Position numbers and translations under genes: made by a program. A DNA stretch of 64,000 nt from Colocasia esculenta. Taxonomy: Eukaryota; Streptophyta; Magnoliopsida; Alismatales; Araceae. Shown in pieces: positions 32,980 through 44,400 of this stretch. The stretch is from assembly GCA_014218235.1 (NCBI GenBank), contig CM024766.1, positions 71,351,207-71,415,206 of the forward strand, written 5' to 3'. The notes beneath the pieces were generated by a model. The model was given only the letters and a program-made list of their open reading frames with translations, was not told the DNA's origin and ran no database searches. The number at the start of each line of letters is the position of its first letter. Position 1 is the first letter of the stretch.

Positions 32980-34645
32980 CCCCTGTTGAACCCTTAGGGT
33001 CTGAATTAGCCTCTTCATATCTGCCCAATCAATTTGTTGCTGCTCATGAAGATCATATATCAAGTCCTTGAATTGAAAGCAGTCTGATACATTGTACCCT
33101 GGATGGCGGTGATATACGCAATACTTGGTCTAGTCCACTACGATGTTCTAGTTGGCGTTTTCCGAAGGAAGTCTAAGGGCATTGAGAGACATGAGGGCGA
33201 CAAATATGTCGGATAGACTCTCGAGAAGAGGAGGATACTAAGCTCTTTTGGGACCATTGGGTTTCCTAGGAGCATAGCCATTTTGTGGTGGAAGGACTTG
33301 GTTATATTGGCGTTGCTCTTGCTGAGGGTTTTGAGCTTGAGGAGGTGGTGGTCTGTTGTTCCACGGTTGCTGAGGAGGTGGATTATAAGGACTCCTACCT
33401 ACCTGGCCTTGAGGGCTGTTGACAGTACCTACTTGTTCATTGGTTTGCACCCCTTTGATGACAGGACCCTGTGGTTCCTTGGGGTAGTGAGACTTTGAAT
33501 TTTTGAACATGGAGTGGATAGGTGAGTCCTTGAGTTGGGTTTGAATGAAACGAGCTTGACTATAGAGTTGGTGCATGGTGGTGATATCATTCATGGCCAA
33601 GATGGATCGGTAGGTAGGTGTGGCATTGACAATCAAAAGCTTGACCTTCTCCTCCTCCGGCATGGGGCAGTGGACCTTCGCTGCCAGAGCACGCCACCGG
33701 TCGGCATAGACTACAAATTCTTCATCGGCTATCATCTTTTCGGTCACCAGATCTACAAAAGAGTATTCGAGTCTGACTCGATCTCATAACTGCTGCAAAA
33801 ATCTTTCTTGTACAATTTGGAAGTCCTCGGATTCCTCCGGTGGCAGACAGTAGAACCACTCGAAGGCTGGCCCATCTAGCGACTTCTTGAATAGATACGC
33901 TATGAGGTGGCAATCATACTTGTGTGGAACTGATTCATATACAAAATCTTTGATATGTATATAGGGGTCGCCTATCTCAGAGTATCGTTGTAGATCGGGA
34001 GCTCTGACTGGGGCGGAACCCGGAGGTGCTGGAAAAAAGGAAGGGGAATGTCGGCAACCTTTCAAGGGTCCAATTACCTTTGAAGATCGCGTAACTCCCT
34101 TTTCATAGACGTCCATTCCGCAAGGAAGTCGGAAGGGGACGAGATGTGGTGAGCGAGTACAAGGGAGCGCGACTGCTCCAAAGAATATGACCTCTCACAG
34201 GGAAGAGCATTGTGTTCGGCCTTATACTATGAAGAAAGTGGAGGAGACTTGGGCCAAACCTCCCATGCCAGAAGGTAGCTAGGCTCGAAGAAATGGATAG
34301 CCTGTGGATGAAGAGGAGTGGGATCAACTAGGGATGTGGTGTAGAAGCAATGGGTGCGGAGGAGGTTGCCTATTGAGCAGAGGCATGAGAGGGCAGAGAG
34401 AGGGGGCGCTTGCCTTTGGCAGCCGCCAGAAATTCCTAAACTTGGGTCGGGCTTAGATGGGGAAGGAGTTGACTGAATTGGGCATGTGGGTCATCCACCC
34501 CAGAAGGAGAAGGAGGGCGAGACCGATCGTCAATAGCTGTGGGGAGCTGGATTTGCCCAGTGAGGGTGGCAGCAGGTTGCTGGGCCACGTCCTCGAGAAG
34601 CCTAATGAGCAGAGAATCGCCAATGAGGACGCGGAAATGCTTCAT
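32980..34645 (-). pseudogene. Element A gag, N-terminal and central part, degenerate
   Basis: The likely start at 34645 gives MKHFRVLIGDSLLIRLLEDV. A stop follows near 34436. Further frames hold DVYEKGVTRSSKVIG (34116 down) and, at 33747-33238, DEEFVVYADRWRALAAKVHC, then AMNDITTMHQLYSQARF and a proline/glutamine-rich tail. The sequence then reads GCTTTCAATTCAAGGACTTG in the zone matching B 17475-17500 and is cut at 32980 by B. The C-terminal part is at 12703-13244. Several frame changes and stops make it a pseudogene. Confidence 0.8.
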
Positions 34646-35807
34646 ACCGAAAATAAGATTATGATATACTACAATGGTTTGGGGAGACTGACTCGATAGA
34701 CCTAGACACTGACGCATACACTACCCCTAAACGATTAGGGGAGACAACGAGACTATAAGCAAACCCTAGACTTTAACACACAAGAATGGACGGTGAGATG
34801 AGAGGGAGTATCTCAAACAAACACCCAAGTTGACATGATTATCGTTAACATTTTAGGGTTTGCACTTATCCTTTTAGTGGATTAATTAATGAAATGGCAC
34901 TTAGGTAGATAGGAACCCTAGTATGTGTGTACTCGAGTACTCCAATATGACTAAGGGGAGGCACACAACTCACAAGCAAATGACCTAAACTAAGGGGCAA
35001 CAGGTACAACCAGCTCGGCAATCGCAACGTGTGTACACCCACGGGGACTTACGGAGGCCCTCGGTTGCAGGCCCTGGTCAGCCCACGAGTGCTCGCAGGT
35101 GAGAGGGTCTCTCCACTACCAAAGAGGAGGCCTATCTACACGAAAATAGTGTATACATGAACCTATGTGCACTGGGGTGCATGCAAATTCTATCCTAAAC
35201 TAACAAACATTAGCTTAAAAGTCTATGCTGAAATCACGACAACCAGGTCCGCCTCGACTTTATTGCGACCGAGGGATCGATCGCGATAATCTCAAATTGC
35301 AGAAACCCATACCTACACGCAAACAACATGCAAACAAACTATCCTAAAGCATAATACAACATGGAAACAAGTGAATAGAGGATGAAGACTCCCTAAATAA
35401 GTAGAAACTGACACATGGAGTCCTCCACTCTCGACGCGACAAGGTCACGTCGGCCCGATCTATCGCGACAGAACTAGAAAACAAACAATGAAAGTAAATG
35501 GAAAACCCAAGCCCTAGTAGGGTTCTAACATAGAGAATCACATGTATACATGATGAAACAACATGGATATGACGCGAGAGAGCTTCTAACAGAAAATCAA
35601 GATGGGGGACAGGGAGGAGAACGCATACATGATGTTGCGTCTGCCTTTATGGATGCGATAAGGTCACGACCTTACGATCCGACGCAACTCTAACAGAAGA
35701 CAAAAAAACACCCAAAACAAAGAAACAACCCTAATAGGATTCTACTAGATAGACAAACACACAAACATGGCAAGTAAACAAGCAAGACAGATGAGGCTAG
35801 AAGTGGA
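34646..35807 (-). other. 5' leader of element A
   Basis: This is untranslated leader between A's PBS and gag. On the minus strand it carries GGCCTCCGTAAGTCCCCGT (near 35055-35037) and GAGCTGGTTGTACCTGTTGC (near 35015-34998), the block shared with B and the D/F family. CG motif clusters are at 35228-35295, 35430-35470 and 35635-35695. No coding is visible. Confidence 0.6.
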
Positions 35808-35826
35808 GGTCCCACTGTGATCGCCA
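35808..35826 (-). promoter_or_regulatory. Primer binding site of element A
   Basis: On the minus strand TGGCGATCACAGTGGGACC starts 5 bp after the LTR end TGATTACA. It differs from B's site at one base. Confidence 0.75.
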
Positions 35827-35831
35827 AAAGG

Positions 35832-37279
35832 TGTAATCACAGGGTTGTGCACCCCTCGAAACACATGACAAGATGTCACAGCATGATATAAGGAATGTGA
35901 TCGCCACCTAACATGTTGCCCTAAGATATAAAGGAAGTTTAGAGGCTAAAGTTCTAGGAAAAGGAAGTGAGAAGGGCCACTTACTGGTGATGCGACAGGG
36001 GTACCCATCACGATACGCAACTTGTCGTGGCTCCTCGGCCGATCGCATTCTTGATGTCACGAAGGGGGACCCTGATGCCTTCTCAGCAGTGTGGGAGATG
36101 GATGGGGAGACCTCCTTCTCGTCCTCCGGTCATCCAAAGGATGAGAGGCCCTCGTCTGCTCTTGTTGTAGAACCTACCAAAACAATGAAACAAAAAAAAC
36201 CCTGTTAGACCATATTTAAGTGAAGTATCTACTTAAAATGAAAAGAAAGAAGGAAAGCATGGAGGGAACGGACCTGGGGATGTTTTGGAAACCCCTTGGG
36301 TTGAAGAAAATGTACGAATGAAGATATGCTACTATTTAAAAAGAAAATAACAACATGCTTGAAAGAGAAATGAGAAGGAAAGAGGGAAGAAAGGCCCCAA
36401 ACTGGGTGACTCCCTGACTGAAGGAGATGCTCCTAAAGTCATGCAGCAGCCTCTGATGGTCGTGGACATTACCCTCCTAGCTACCAAGCTCCATGGATGA
36501 AGGAAGTGAGGTGACCTGGTAAAGTGAATAAGAGGAAAATGGGAGAAGATGGGGGGGGCTACGAGCTAAGGGGAAGCTCTGGTGAGATTTTGGCAGCATT
36601 TCATGGTAGTTTTGGGTCCTTACCTCATTCAGAAGGAGAGGGGTCACTTATATAGAGAGAGGAGAGAGAGTATCTCATCCTTAAGTGATAATGGCCCATG
36701 AAAATGGTGAAAAGGCAAGTAAATCGCATGGGAAGAGTCTTAGGATGGTTCCAAGGTGAGATGGAACCTCAAACCACGGTTGGGGTCATTCCAAGGCCAC
36801 TGGAGATAAAGATAGACCCCAAGGAAGATAGAGAGGAGGTGGTTGCGGAGCCAGCGCATGCTGAACGATGTCGTGATGGATCGTAGGGACGCGACATGGC
36901 TTGTTGTGATGGACAAGGTGGTCGCGACCATGAAGGCACATGAATGGATATGCATGGGCTGTCGCGATGGCCAGGATAGACGTGACCATGATGCTAACGC
37001 AATGCCATGACCGAACACGTTAAGGATAATCGATCATATATGGATTATAATCGATCAATTGACATGAACGTGACCCCCAAGGTCGTCGCATTAACGTTTG
37101 GAGGCTGAAACCCTAGGACAAAGACTCTGAAGAGATGATTGGACGAGATAAGTTGAATATTGGGCTTAATGGGCTCAAAACGAGGCTAATCAATTGGCTC
37201 AAGATGAGTGACCAACTTGGGTCTCATTAAGAAAACAAGAAATATGGTTCGACTTATGGGCCAGAATCGGGTGTCTACA
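35832..37279 (-). repeat. 5' LTR of element A
   Basis: On the minus strand it starts TGTAGACACCCGATTCTGGC at 37279 and ends CCTGTGATTACA at 35832 (1448 bp). It is clearly related to the LTR of B but much more diverged than B's two LTRs are from each other. TATATAAG on the minus strand lies at about 36656-36648. CG motif clusters are at 35975-36065 and 36865-37020. The matching 3' LTR is outside the window. Confidence 0.85.
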
Positions 37280-37685
37280 TTGGCAATCTACTTAAAAGGG
37301 TTTAGACCAATGAAAACCTGCCAACAAAGGGTTTGATAAGGTCTTGGGACTGCCAGCATGGTCTCCCCACTCCCCATGATCAAGAGAAGTGTGAGAGCAT
37401 GTCGGAGGAGTAAGCTTGGATGGTCCTCGGATGGAGATCGTGGGTGGTTATGCGGAGATTGGGTAAAATAGTGTTGACGACAATTCATGTTGTCGCTCAA
37501 AGACTCTCAACAACAAACTACCCTACCGCTAGAATGATATCAATGACATGTAAGTGACAGTCGGGATTGTCGCCAATGCATGGGCATGCATGGCTCTCAA
37601 AATGGGTTGATTGATCAAAGGGGCTTAATAGGCTTGATAGGCTATGGATGGATTTCGCGAAGATGGTCAAAAACCCGTGTCTACA
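37280..37685 (-). mobile_element. LTR fragment G, target of element A
   Basis: On the minus strand it begins TGTAGACACGGGTTTTTGACC at 37685 and runs 406 bp to the A boundary. It holds GACAGTCGGGATTGTCGCC and a GCATGGGCATGCATGG stretch similar to B's U3. It is probably the start of an LTR of a related gypsy family into which A inserted. Its remainder would lie beyond A's other end, outside the window. Confidence 0.55.
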
Positions 37686-38194
37686 CTACTTTCTTAAGGC
37701 CAAAATCAGATCATCTTTCTCGATCCTAATCTAGATTTAGTAATTCTTATCCAAATAGGGGAACAAAATGTTGCTTTGAATTATTTTTTTAGAACACAAA
37801 AGTTGTTTGACATTCAAGCATTAAAAATGAATTTAGGCATCAAGATTAGGAAACAAATTACTTTGAGTGTTCTTGACTTTTTGTACATAAGCTTCCCTTT
37901 TTTTAGAAAATTTTACATAAACTTCCATTATGAACTTAATGATAGCAACATAAATCATTTAGTTGTCTATATGTACAATATGCGTGCTAAATTTGATTTT
38001 TTGAGAAATAATATACATAACTATTCTATTTTTTTAGGGATTGCTATAAGTACACCTTCCTTACATGTTCATTTGCAAAATTGACGCTCTTACCTGCATA
38101 TTATTTTAATGACCTCACCATAGTGGAATACTTGAAAAAATGTTTGTACCATTATTATCTATTAGTGCTCTATTAAAATCACTTATATAATACT
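37686..38194. other. AT-rich intergenic DNA before the LINE
   Basis: No recognisable gene. A 102-codon open frame at 37776-38084 lacks any familiar motif. The last ten bases, ATATAATACT (38185-38194), are one copy of the LINE target-site duplication. Confidence 0.5.
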
Positions 38195-39583
38195 TTTTTG
38201 TTATCAAAGAGGTCCTCAAGGCCTCAAACCAGGCGAGCGCACCCTCCCCCAAAGGAGGAAAGTGTTCTCACTCCACCAGTGAAGGCGACCTGGGCCTAAA
38301 CTTAAAAATATAAGAATAAGATACATCAGCACAGGGGCATACCCCAGCTAACTTGGCCAAAAACTAGGAATTCCAAACCGGTCCATAGTGAGGGGACCTT
38401 TACATTCACGAGTCAATGAGGAAGAGGAGAAGAACAATTGATTAGAACGCTCTTGCAACCTACATTGGCCAGAGCATCAGCAACTTGATTCGCTTGACGG
38501 TAAGTATGAACCACCTGAGTATGAGAGGCACGAATGAGGGAACAAGCAGTGCGCCACCAACGCAAGCTATCCCAAGAGGGAGGTTTATTAGAACTGAAGG
38601 AGTTGACAAGCGTCACAGAGTCCGAGCATATTAAATTCAACGAGAAACCATAATCAGACGCCAGGCGAAGCCCATCACACATGGCGCGCACCTCAGCCAT
38701 CAAGCTGCCACCGATTCCATAATAGTGAGCAAAAGTAAAAAGGAGGTTGCCCAAGCTGTCCCTTATACATCCACCTCCCCCACAGGGCCCCGGGTTTCCC
38801 TTGCTAGCCCCATCAACATGAAGAACCAAACCAGAGTCAGGCGGAATCCACCTGACAATCTTGACAAGTTTCTCCTTAAAAGAAGGGAAGAGCCCAAAAC
38901 CATGGAGATACTTGAGATGTCGATCAGAGAGGCTGCTCTTAAATACCTGCAGCTCAAGAGATGAGGAAACCATATATCGGATACAATGGGTAATACGGCT
39001 AACAGAGAACCGCTTACCCTCAAATCTCCTTAGACAGCGAGCGCGCCAGATTTCCCAAATAACCAGCATAGCAGAGTAAAGGGAGATAAAGCCTAAAGGC
39101 GTAGAGATATTGCACTGACTCAAGATATACCAGAACTAGGTGGTAATATTACCAAAGCTAGACACGTTGAACTCCAAGATAGGAGCGATCCACGCCCAAA
39201 GGCTGCGAGCCAAATCGCTGGAGATGAACAGGTGATTCAGATCTTCAGAGCAAGGGGTGTTACAGCAAGAACATCGGGAAGCAAGAGGAACACCCAGATC
39301 GGAGATACGGGAGTCCACAGGGATCGCACGATGTAACAACTTCCAACATAAGAAAGAAGCACGTCTATAGAAGGAGTGATGCCGCAGACGAGCCAAGGGC
39401 TTCCTTACCACCCCATGCTGAGAAAGGATATTATAAGCTGAGGAAGTAGTGAAGGAACCACTAGAAGAAGCAGTCCAAACGCAACAGTCGTCTTGATCAA
39501 GAAGCGTAATATCCTGGAGAATATTGACGCACGCAAGTAAGAGGCGCACGGGATGGTTAGCGTTCTGAACAACCTCACGGACA
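38195..39583 (-). mobile_element. L1-type LINE, 3' part
   Basis: This is the 3' part of a LINE whose 5' part is at 49062-53615. It ends with a short A run (T run on plus, 38195-38199) right next to the target duplication ATATAATACT, repeated at 53616-53625. Sequence 38195-38412 is 3' UTR. Coding runs from 39583 down to 38413 across the C-terminus of ORF2. Confidence 0.9.
38413..39583 (-). pseudogene. LINE ORF2 C-terminal part: zinc-binding RT-associated region and RNase H
   Basis: From 39549 down: a region of the zf-RVT type (LLHRAIPVDSRISDLGVPLA, then CSCCNTPCSEDLNHLF). A stop separates it from a 236-codon frame (39123-38413) with an RNase H: LVLHVDGASKGNPGPCGGGG (first Asp), EVRAMCDGLRLA (Glu), ICSDSVTLVN (Asp) and QANQVADALAN (last Asp). 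All four acidic residues are visible. RNase H at the end of ORF2 is typical of many plant L1 elements. Confidence 0.85.
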
Positions 39584-39907
39584 TGTTGGGTTGAGTGTGT
39601 TTTGGAATTTTCTAAAGTTGTATTTTAATGATCACCAATAAACATCACTCACACCTTGATTTTGATGATGACATATTGTGGTTTTTATGATGACATATTG
39701 TGGTTTTGATGATGACATATTGTGGTTTTGATGATGACTTGTGTGATTTTGTACTTAATGGGTTGAATATGTTACATACATCATTTATGTAATAACAATG
39801 CTCAAAAAGCATGTTTCAAATACTTTACACCTCATACTTTGATGATAATACCTTGTACTAATGTCTTACGTGTTAAATTCTCGGGGATATACAGGTTTTA
39901 TCATGGT

Positions 39908-40150
39908 AGTGTCGACACACCCATTGATGGTGTCGACACTGAGTCATAGTCCCTGAAGCTTTTTGAGTGTGTCAACACAGTCCATGGTCGTGTCGACACT
40001 AGACCCAGCTTCTAGGAGATCCATTTGTCTGACTGGGACAGTGTGTCGACACAGTTAATGGTCGTGTTGACACTAGACCCAGCATCCAGAAGACCCTTTT
40101 TGCGCAATTGGGACAGTGTGTCGACACACTCAGTGGTAGTGTCGACACAC
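39908..40150. repeat. Paired TGTCGACA palindromes in H U3
   Basis: Four phrases each have two copies of (TG)TGTCGACA(CA) about 15 bp apart, such as GTGTCGACACA, a short spacer with TGGT, then GTGTCGACACT. They are spaced about 65 bp apart, upstream of the TATA position. The 3' LTR has the same at 47620-47885. Sireviruses are known for palindrome-rich LTRs. Confidence 0.8.
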
Positions 40151-40785
40151 TCCGGTTGAAATCTCAACTTATGATTTATCTAGACACGTGGCTGCTTGGG
40201 AATCAAGGGATTTGACCTAGATTTTCATGCCCTTGCATCCCAAGGCACCTTATGGACATATGGGGCAATAAATACCCCCAATCCTTGTACTCCAAAGGAG
40301 ATCCCACGAAAGAGAGCCCATACACTTCCAGAAGAAGCTTTTTGGCGACAAAAAGGGGCTTTCCATATCTTGCTCCATCTCTAGAAGTTGCAGGCCATCC
40401 TTTCAAGAGGAAGGACATGGGAATCAAGGGAAATCTCTGGAGAGAAGCTTGCTGTGCTAGGAAAGGGAGCAGATCCAATTGAAGAGGAGCAGTAGAAGAA
40501 AGATTTCTGGCATTTCAGATGCCATCAAAGCAGAGCATCTCCAATTGAGGAGAATCTCCATCGATTTCCATCAAGGCTCCTCAATTGAAGTGTCTGTAAG
40601 GCCTCTTCATCGAAGAAAACTCATTCTACATCCATTTCTCTCACTTCAGAGTTTGTTCTTCCTTATTTTGTCTATGAGATTTGTGCATGAAGTTCTGTAC
40701 AAATTTCCATGTACGAATCTATCTTGAATCAGATCATTGCTAGAGGATCTGATCTCTTTTGTGTTTGATCTAGATTTTGTACTAT

Positions 40786-40968
40786 GAGCCGTCGAGCTCT
40801 GGTTTGTGAGTCGTCGCACTCACTGTGTGGTTTGAGCCGTCGTGCTCAAGTTGGAGTCGTCATGCTCCAGTTGTTGTTTGAGCCATCGCGCTCAGTTTGT
40901 GAGTCGTTAAACTCAAGGTTGTGTGTTGAGCCGTCGTGCTCAAGGTTGTTTGGAGTCGTCATGCTCCA
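40786..40968 (+). repeat. Array of eight 6-nt-loop hairpins in H LTR
   Basis: Eight short inverted repeats start at 40786, 40806, 40832, 40852, 40878, 40900, 40926 and 40951. Loops are CGTCGA, CGTCGC, CGTCGT, CGTCAT, CATCGC, CGTTAA, CGTCGT and CGTCAT. Stems differ but stay paired: TTGAGC/GCTCAA, GTGAGT/ACTCAC, TGGAGT/GCTCCA, GAGC/GCTC. The array lies about 500 nt downstream of the TATA position, so it would be in the RNA. The decayed copy in the 3' LTR is at about 48516-48700. Confidence 0.85.
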
Positions 40969-41333
40969 GTGTGTGTTATACTCAAGGTTTTGAGTAGTGT
41001 GGCCTCACTGTGTGACGGGTGGACGTAGGAATCACTGGAGGTGATTTTCGAACCACCTAAAAATCCTCTGTGCAGTGGTTTGAATTGTGGTTTGACTTTG
41101 TATTACGCTAGATGCATGCATAGGGATTTCGTTCACACTTCTAATTGATTTGCTCACACACACTAATCACACATAATCCACACACACCCACACTTCAGAT
41201 CAGTAATTTGTTTGTCTGAATTGATCTCTGATTCAAAGTAATTTAGAATTGCTTAAGCTTCCGCATTAATTGGTGTTAGATCTATTCAACCCCCCCTTCT
41301 AGATCTGATCCATCCACCTATTCGATCCTACAA

Positions 41334-41430
41334 TTAGTATCAGAGCAGGTTTTCTGTTCATTGGTTGTGTTTTTGGGAGATCTGTCTCTGTGTGCTTAAT
41401 CACTCTGATTCCTACAATTGGTATCAGAGT
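41334..41430 (+). promoter_or_regulatory. Primer binding site of H, duplicated
   Basis: Right after the LTR is TTAGTATCAGAGCAGG, a variant of the copia initiator-Met site TGGTATCAGAGC. A second copy, TGGTATCAGAGT at 41419-41430, is preceded by CCTACAAT, just like the LTR end. The two copies are 84 bp apart. Confidence 0.7.
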
Positions 41431-41531
41431 AGGTTAATATATGTTTCTGATCTGATTTGATTGCTTCTGTTTGATCTCTATGTTAATTGCTTGAATTGTT
41501 TGCTTGCTCTTTCACTATCTCATTTTAATTG

Positions 41532-42635
41532 ATGGATTCTTAAGGATTTGTAGCTGAGGGTCATTCCATTAATAGACCACCATATTTTGATGGGTCTGAT
41601 TATTCATACTGGAAAAATTGCATGCAAGTTTTTCTTAGGGCTCAAAACTATGAAATCTAGAGGATAGTTGAAGTGGGTCCTTATGAAAATCAGGGAGATG
41701 AGGAGAATTGGACTAGAGAGCAGATTAGAAAAGCTACTCTTAATTATAGTGCCATGAACATGCTTCAGTGTGCAGTCCACCCTAAAGAATATTCAAGAAT
41801 ATCCATGTGTAAATCTGCTAAAGAGATGTGGGATAAACTTGAATTAATGTATGAAGGAACATCTCAAGTTAGGGAAACCAAAGCAAACATACTTGTTTTT
41901 GAATATGAATTGTTTATGATGAAATCTGATGAATCAATTTCTGAAATATTTGCTAGGTTTATGATAATTGTCAATGGACTGAAGGCATTAGGTAAAGAAT
42001 ACACTGATGCTGATCTGGTAAGAAAAATCTTGCGCTCTCCATCATCTGTTTGGCACACAAAGGCTACAGTGATTGAAGATTCTAAGGATTTATCCAAAAT
42101 TTATTTGGATGAACTCATAGGATCTTTAATGACTTATGAAATAAATCTGAAAAGAAGTGAAGAACATTTGCTTAAAGCTAAACCAGTAGCACTTAAAGCT
42201 TCATTAAGCAACAAAGAGAAAAATCAAGAAAAATCAAGTTCTGATGAGTCTGAGTCCAATGAGGATGAACTTACCCTCATGACTAGGCAATTTAGAAAAT
42301 TTTTAAAATCAAGAAGAAGAAAATTCAATGGAAAGAAAAAATATTCCTCTAGTAAAAGGAATGCTTCTTCTTCAAATTTTAATGCTGGTAGAAATCAAAA
42401 AATTGATGAAGATATTATTTGCTACAGGTGCAACAATGCAGGACACATGAAGGATGAGTGTCCTGAGATGAAAAATGACAAATACAAGAAGAACAACAAA
42501 TTGAAGAAGCCAAAAGCTATGATGGCAACTTGGTCAGATGAAGACCAAAGTGAGGATGAAGAAGAGAACTCTTCAAGTTCAGCAAATGAGGAGTTATGCT
42601 TTATGGCCAACAACAGTGATGGAAAGGATTCATAA
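41532..42635 (+). pseudogene. Element H gag, N-terminal and zinc-knuckle part
   Basis: Gag packages element RNA. The likely start at 41532 (ATGGATTCT) is followed by an in-frame TAA two codons on and a TAG near 41658; the 320-codon open frame begins at 41673. It carries the copia Gag core (AKEMWDKLELMYEGTSQVRE, VRKILRSPSSVWHTKATVIE, DELIGSLMTYEI) and a CCHC knuckle CYRCNNAGHMKDEC (near 42420). An acidic tail ends at 42635. The gag type resembles Sireviruses. The two early stops suggest that the copy is dead, although it is otherwise long. Confidence 0.85.
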
Positions 42636-42825
42636 AGAAAAGGAGTAAAAGAAATCCACAAGTACTTAATGGCAAAGAAGAGCTTCAATGAATCCAGAAA
42701 ATCAACAATTCAAAAGACTTTGGCTCTAACAGCATATTCCATGAGCTCAGAGCATTCTTCATCCTCTTCAAAACACGAGTTCAAATGGGTCTACAAGGTT
42801 AGGTAAATCAATTCCAGATCCATTT

Positions 42826-43842
42826 ATGTATTCTAATTCTGACTCTGATGTAGATGAAGGCATGTCTTATGTTGAATTGATTAAATTCTGTGAAAAGATG
42901 CAAAATCTTAATGCAAAGCTAAACACTAAAAATAAAGATTTGAAAAAGACTTTAAAACATTGCCACAAAGAGAGTGAAAATTTGAAAAATACACTTGAAT
43001 TGCTCCAGAACAATGATAAAGATCCTTCACAAGAAAATGAGAATTTGAAAATTGAAGTTCAGAAACTAAATTTTGAAAAAGAAAGTTTGAAAGATAAAAT
43101 CAAAATTTGTGAAAACAAGTTGTCCAAGTTGAAAGAAAATCATGATCAATTGGAATATGAAAATCTTGATTTGAAATATGAAAATGAAAAATTGATTGAT
43201 CTCAATGAAAACTTCAAATTTGATAATAACCAATTAAAGAAACAGATTTCTAACATGGCTCATGATCATCAAATAAATGAAAGATGCAAACAACTTGTTG
43301 AAAAAAATTGTCACTTAAAGAGAAAGATTGAATGCTTGTTACATGACAAACCATTAGATAATGATTGTAGCAATTTCAGTAATAAAATTGCTGATATGGA
43401 AAAACAAATTGCTCAATTTGAAAATGAAAAGACCAAGATGAAAAATGGTTTGGATGTCATGCTAAACAAGCTTCAAATTTCAGAAAAAGAAGTTGTTGCA
43501 TTAAAAGCTGAAAAACAGAAGCTTCAACATGAATTGAAAAATACTAAATACACAAGTTTTTCTTCTGTGAGAGATAAGAAAATTGAAAATAAAACAAAAT
43601 TAATATTTATTAAAGCTGCTGCGAACAAGAACTCTGCTAATTCTAATGAAAAACTTGTGAAAGTTCTTGTTCAGAAACAGACAGAGAAAAAGAAAAATAC
43701 TACTGTTAAGAAGATTCATCTACTTCCTCCATCAGTCCAAAAAGCTCCAAGGCAAGTTCCAAATTCACATCATGCCAAGAGCCACCAAAAGGTACCTCCT
43801 TCTCCTCATGGTAAGCCTCCTTACATGAAAAGGAGAGTCTAG
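42826..43842 (+). pseudogene. Element H gag C-terminal coiled-coil segment
   Basis: This 338-codon frame is Lys/Glu/Asn/Leu-rich with heptad-like patterns across most of its length (such as KLNFEKESLKDKIKICENKL), then a basic Pro/His tail ending PPYMKRRV. Extended coiled coils after the first zinc knuckle are seen in Sirevirus-type Gag. Stops between 42635 and 42826 separate it from the N-terminal part. Confidence 0.75.
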
Positions 43843-43845
43843 CAA

Positions 43846-44400
43846 ATGCATACATGCCAAAGTAAGTACCATGTAAGAAATGATCTCATTTGCTTTAATT
43901 GTAATAAACCTGGTCATTTAGCCAAATTTTACTGGAATAGAGATCAACATTTCCATAAATATGTCAAATCAGTCCAGTGCTTCACATGTCATAAATTTGG
44001 GCATACTTCTAGGGAATGTTGGTATAGAATTGATAATCTTGTGCATGCTCCCATGTTTCATGTTAATGTACATAAGAATAAAGATAATGTTCATGCTGAA
44101 AACACTCAGAAATTCTATGTACATGAAAAAGGAACTGTTGCACAAAAGATCTCTTCTGAATTCCATGTTAAAAATCTCAATGATAAAAATCTGAAAAATA
44201 GAAAACAAATTGTTCAATATGTTAGTGGTGCATTCTATACTAATAACTCTAAGATTAGAAACTAAGATTCTAGTGTTTCTAGTCTTCAGAAAAATGCACC
44301 CAATATCAAATCCTTTTGGATTCAAAAATCGTTGTTGCAGATTCATGGAAGATCCTTAGGACCCAAACAAGTTTGGGTTCTGAAATGTGCTGCTTGAATG
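43846..44400 (+). pseudogene. Element H second zinc-knuckle region
   Basis: A frame from 43846 has two knuckles: CFNCNKPGHLAKFYW (last Cys replaced by Tyr) and CFTCHKFGHTSREC (intact). It ends at 44265. A following phrase, KSFWIQKSLLQ ... GPKQVWVLK (44310-44395), matches the segment that precedes the protease in Sirevirus polyproteins. No protease follows. Confidence 0.7.

Larger units (their letters stand above)
39584..41332 (+). repeat. 5' LTR of element H
   Basis: 1749 bp. Tandem GATGACATATTGTGGTTT units lie near the start (three copies here, two in the 3' LTR). Paired TGTCGACA palindromes occur at 39908-40150. The TATA position reads CAATAAATACC (near 40266) while the 3' LTR keeps TATAAATA. 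A hairpin array is at 40786-40968. Confidence 0.88.

Noticed and set aside
37776..38084. 102-codon frame in the AT-rich spacer
   Set aside because: No motif or neighbour support; may be a relic but cannot be assigned.
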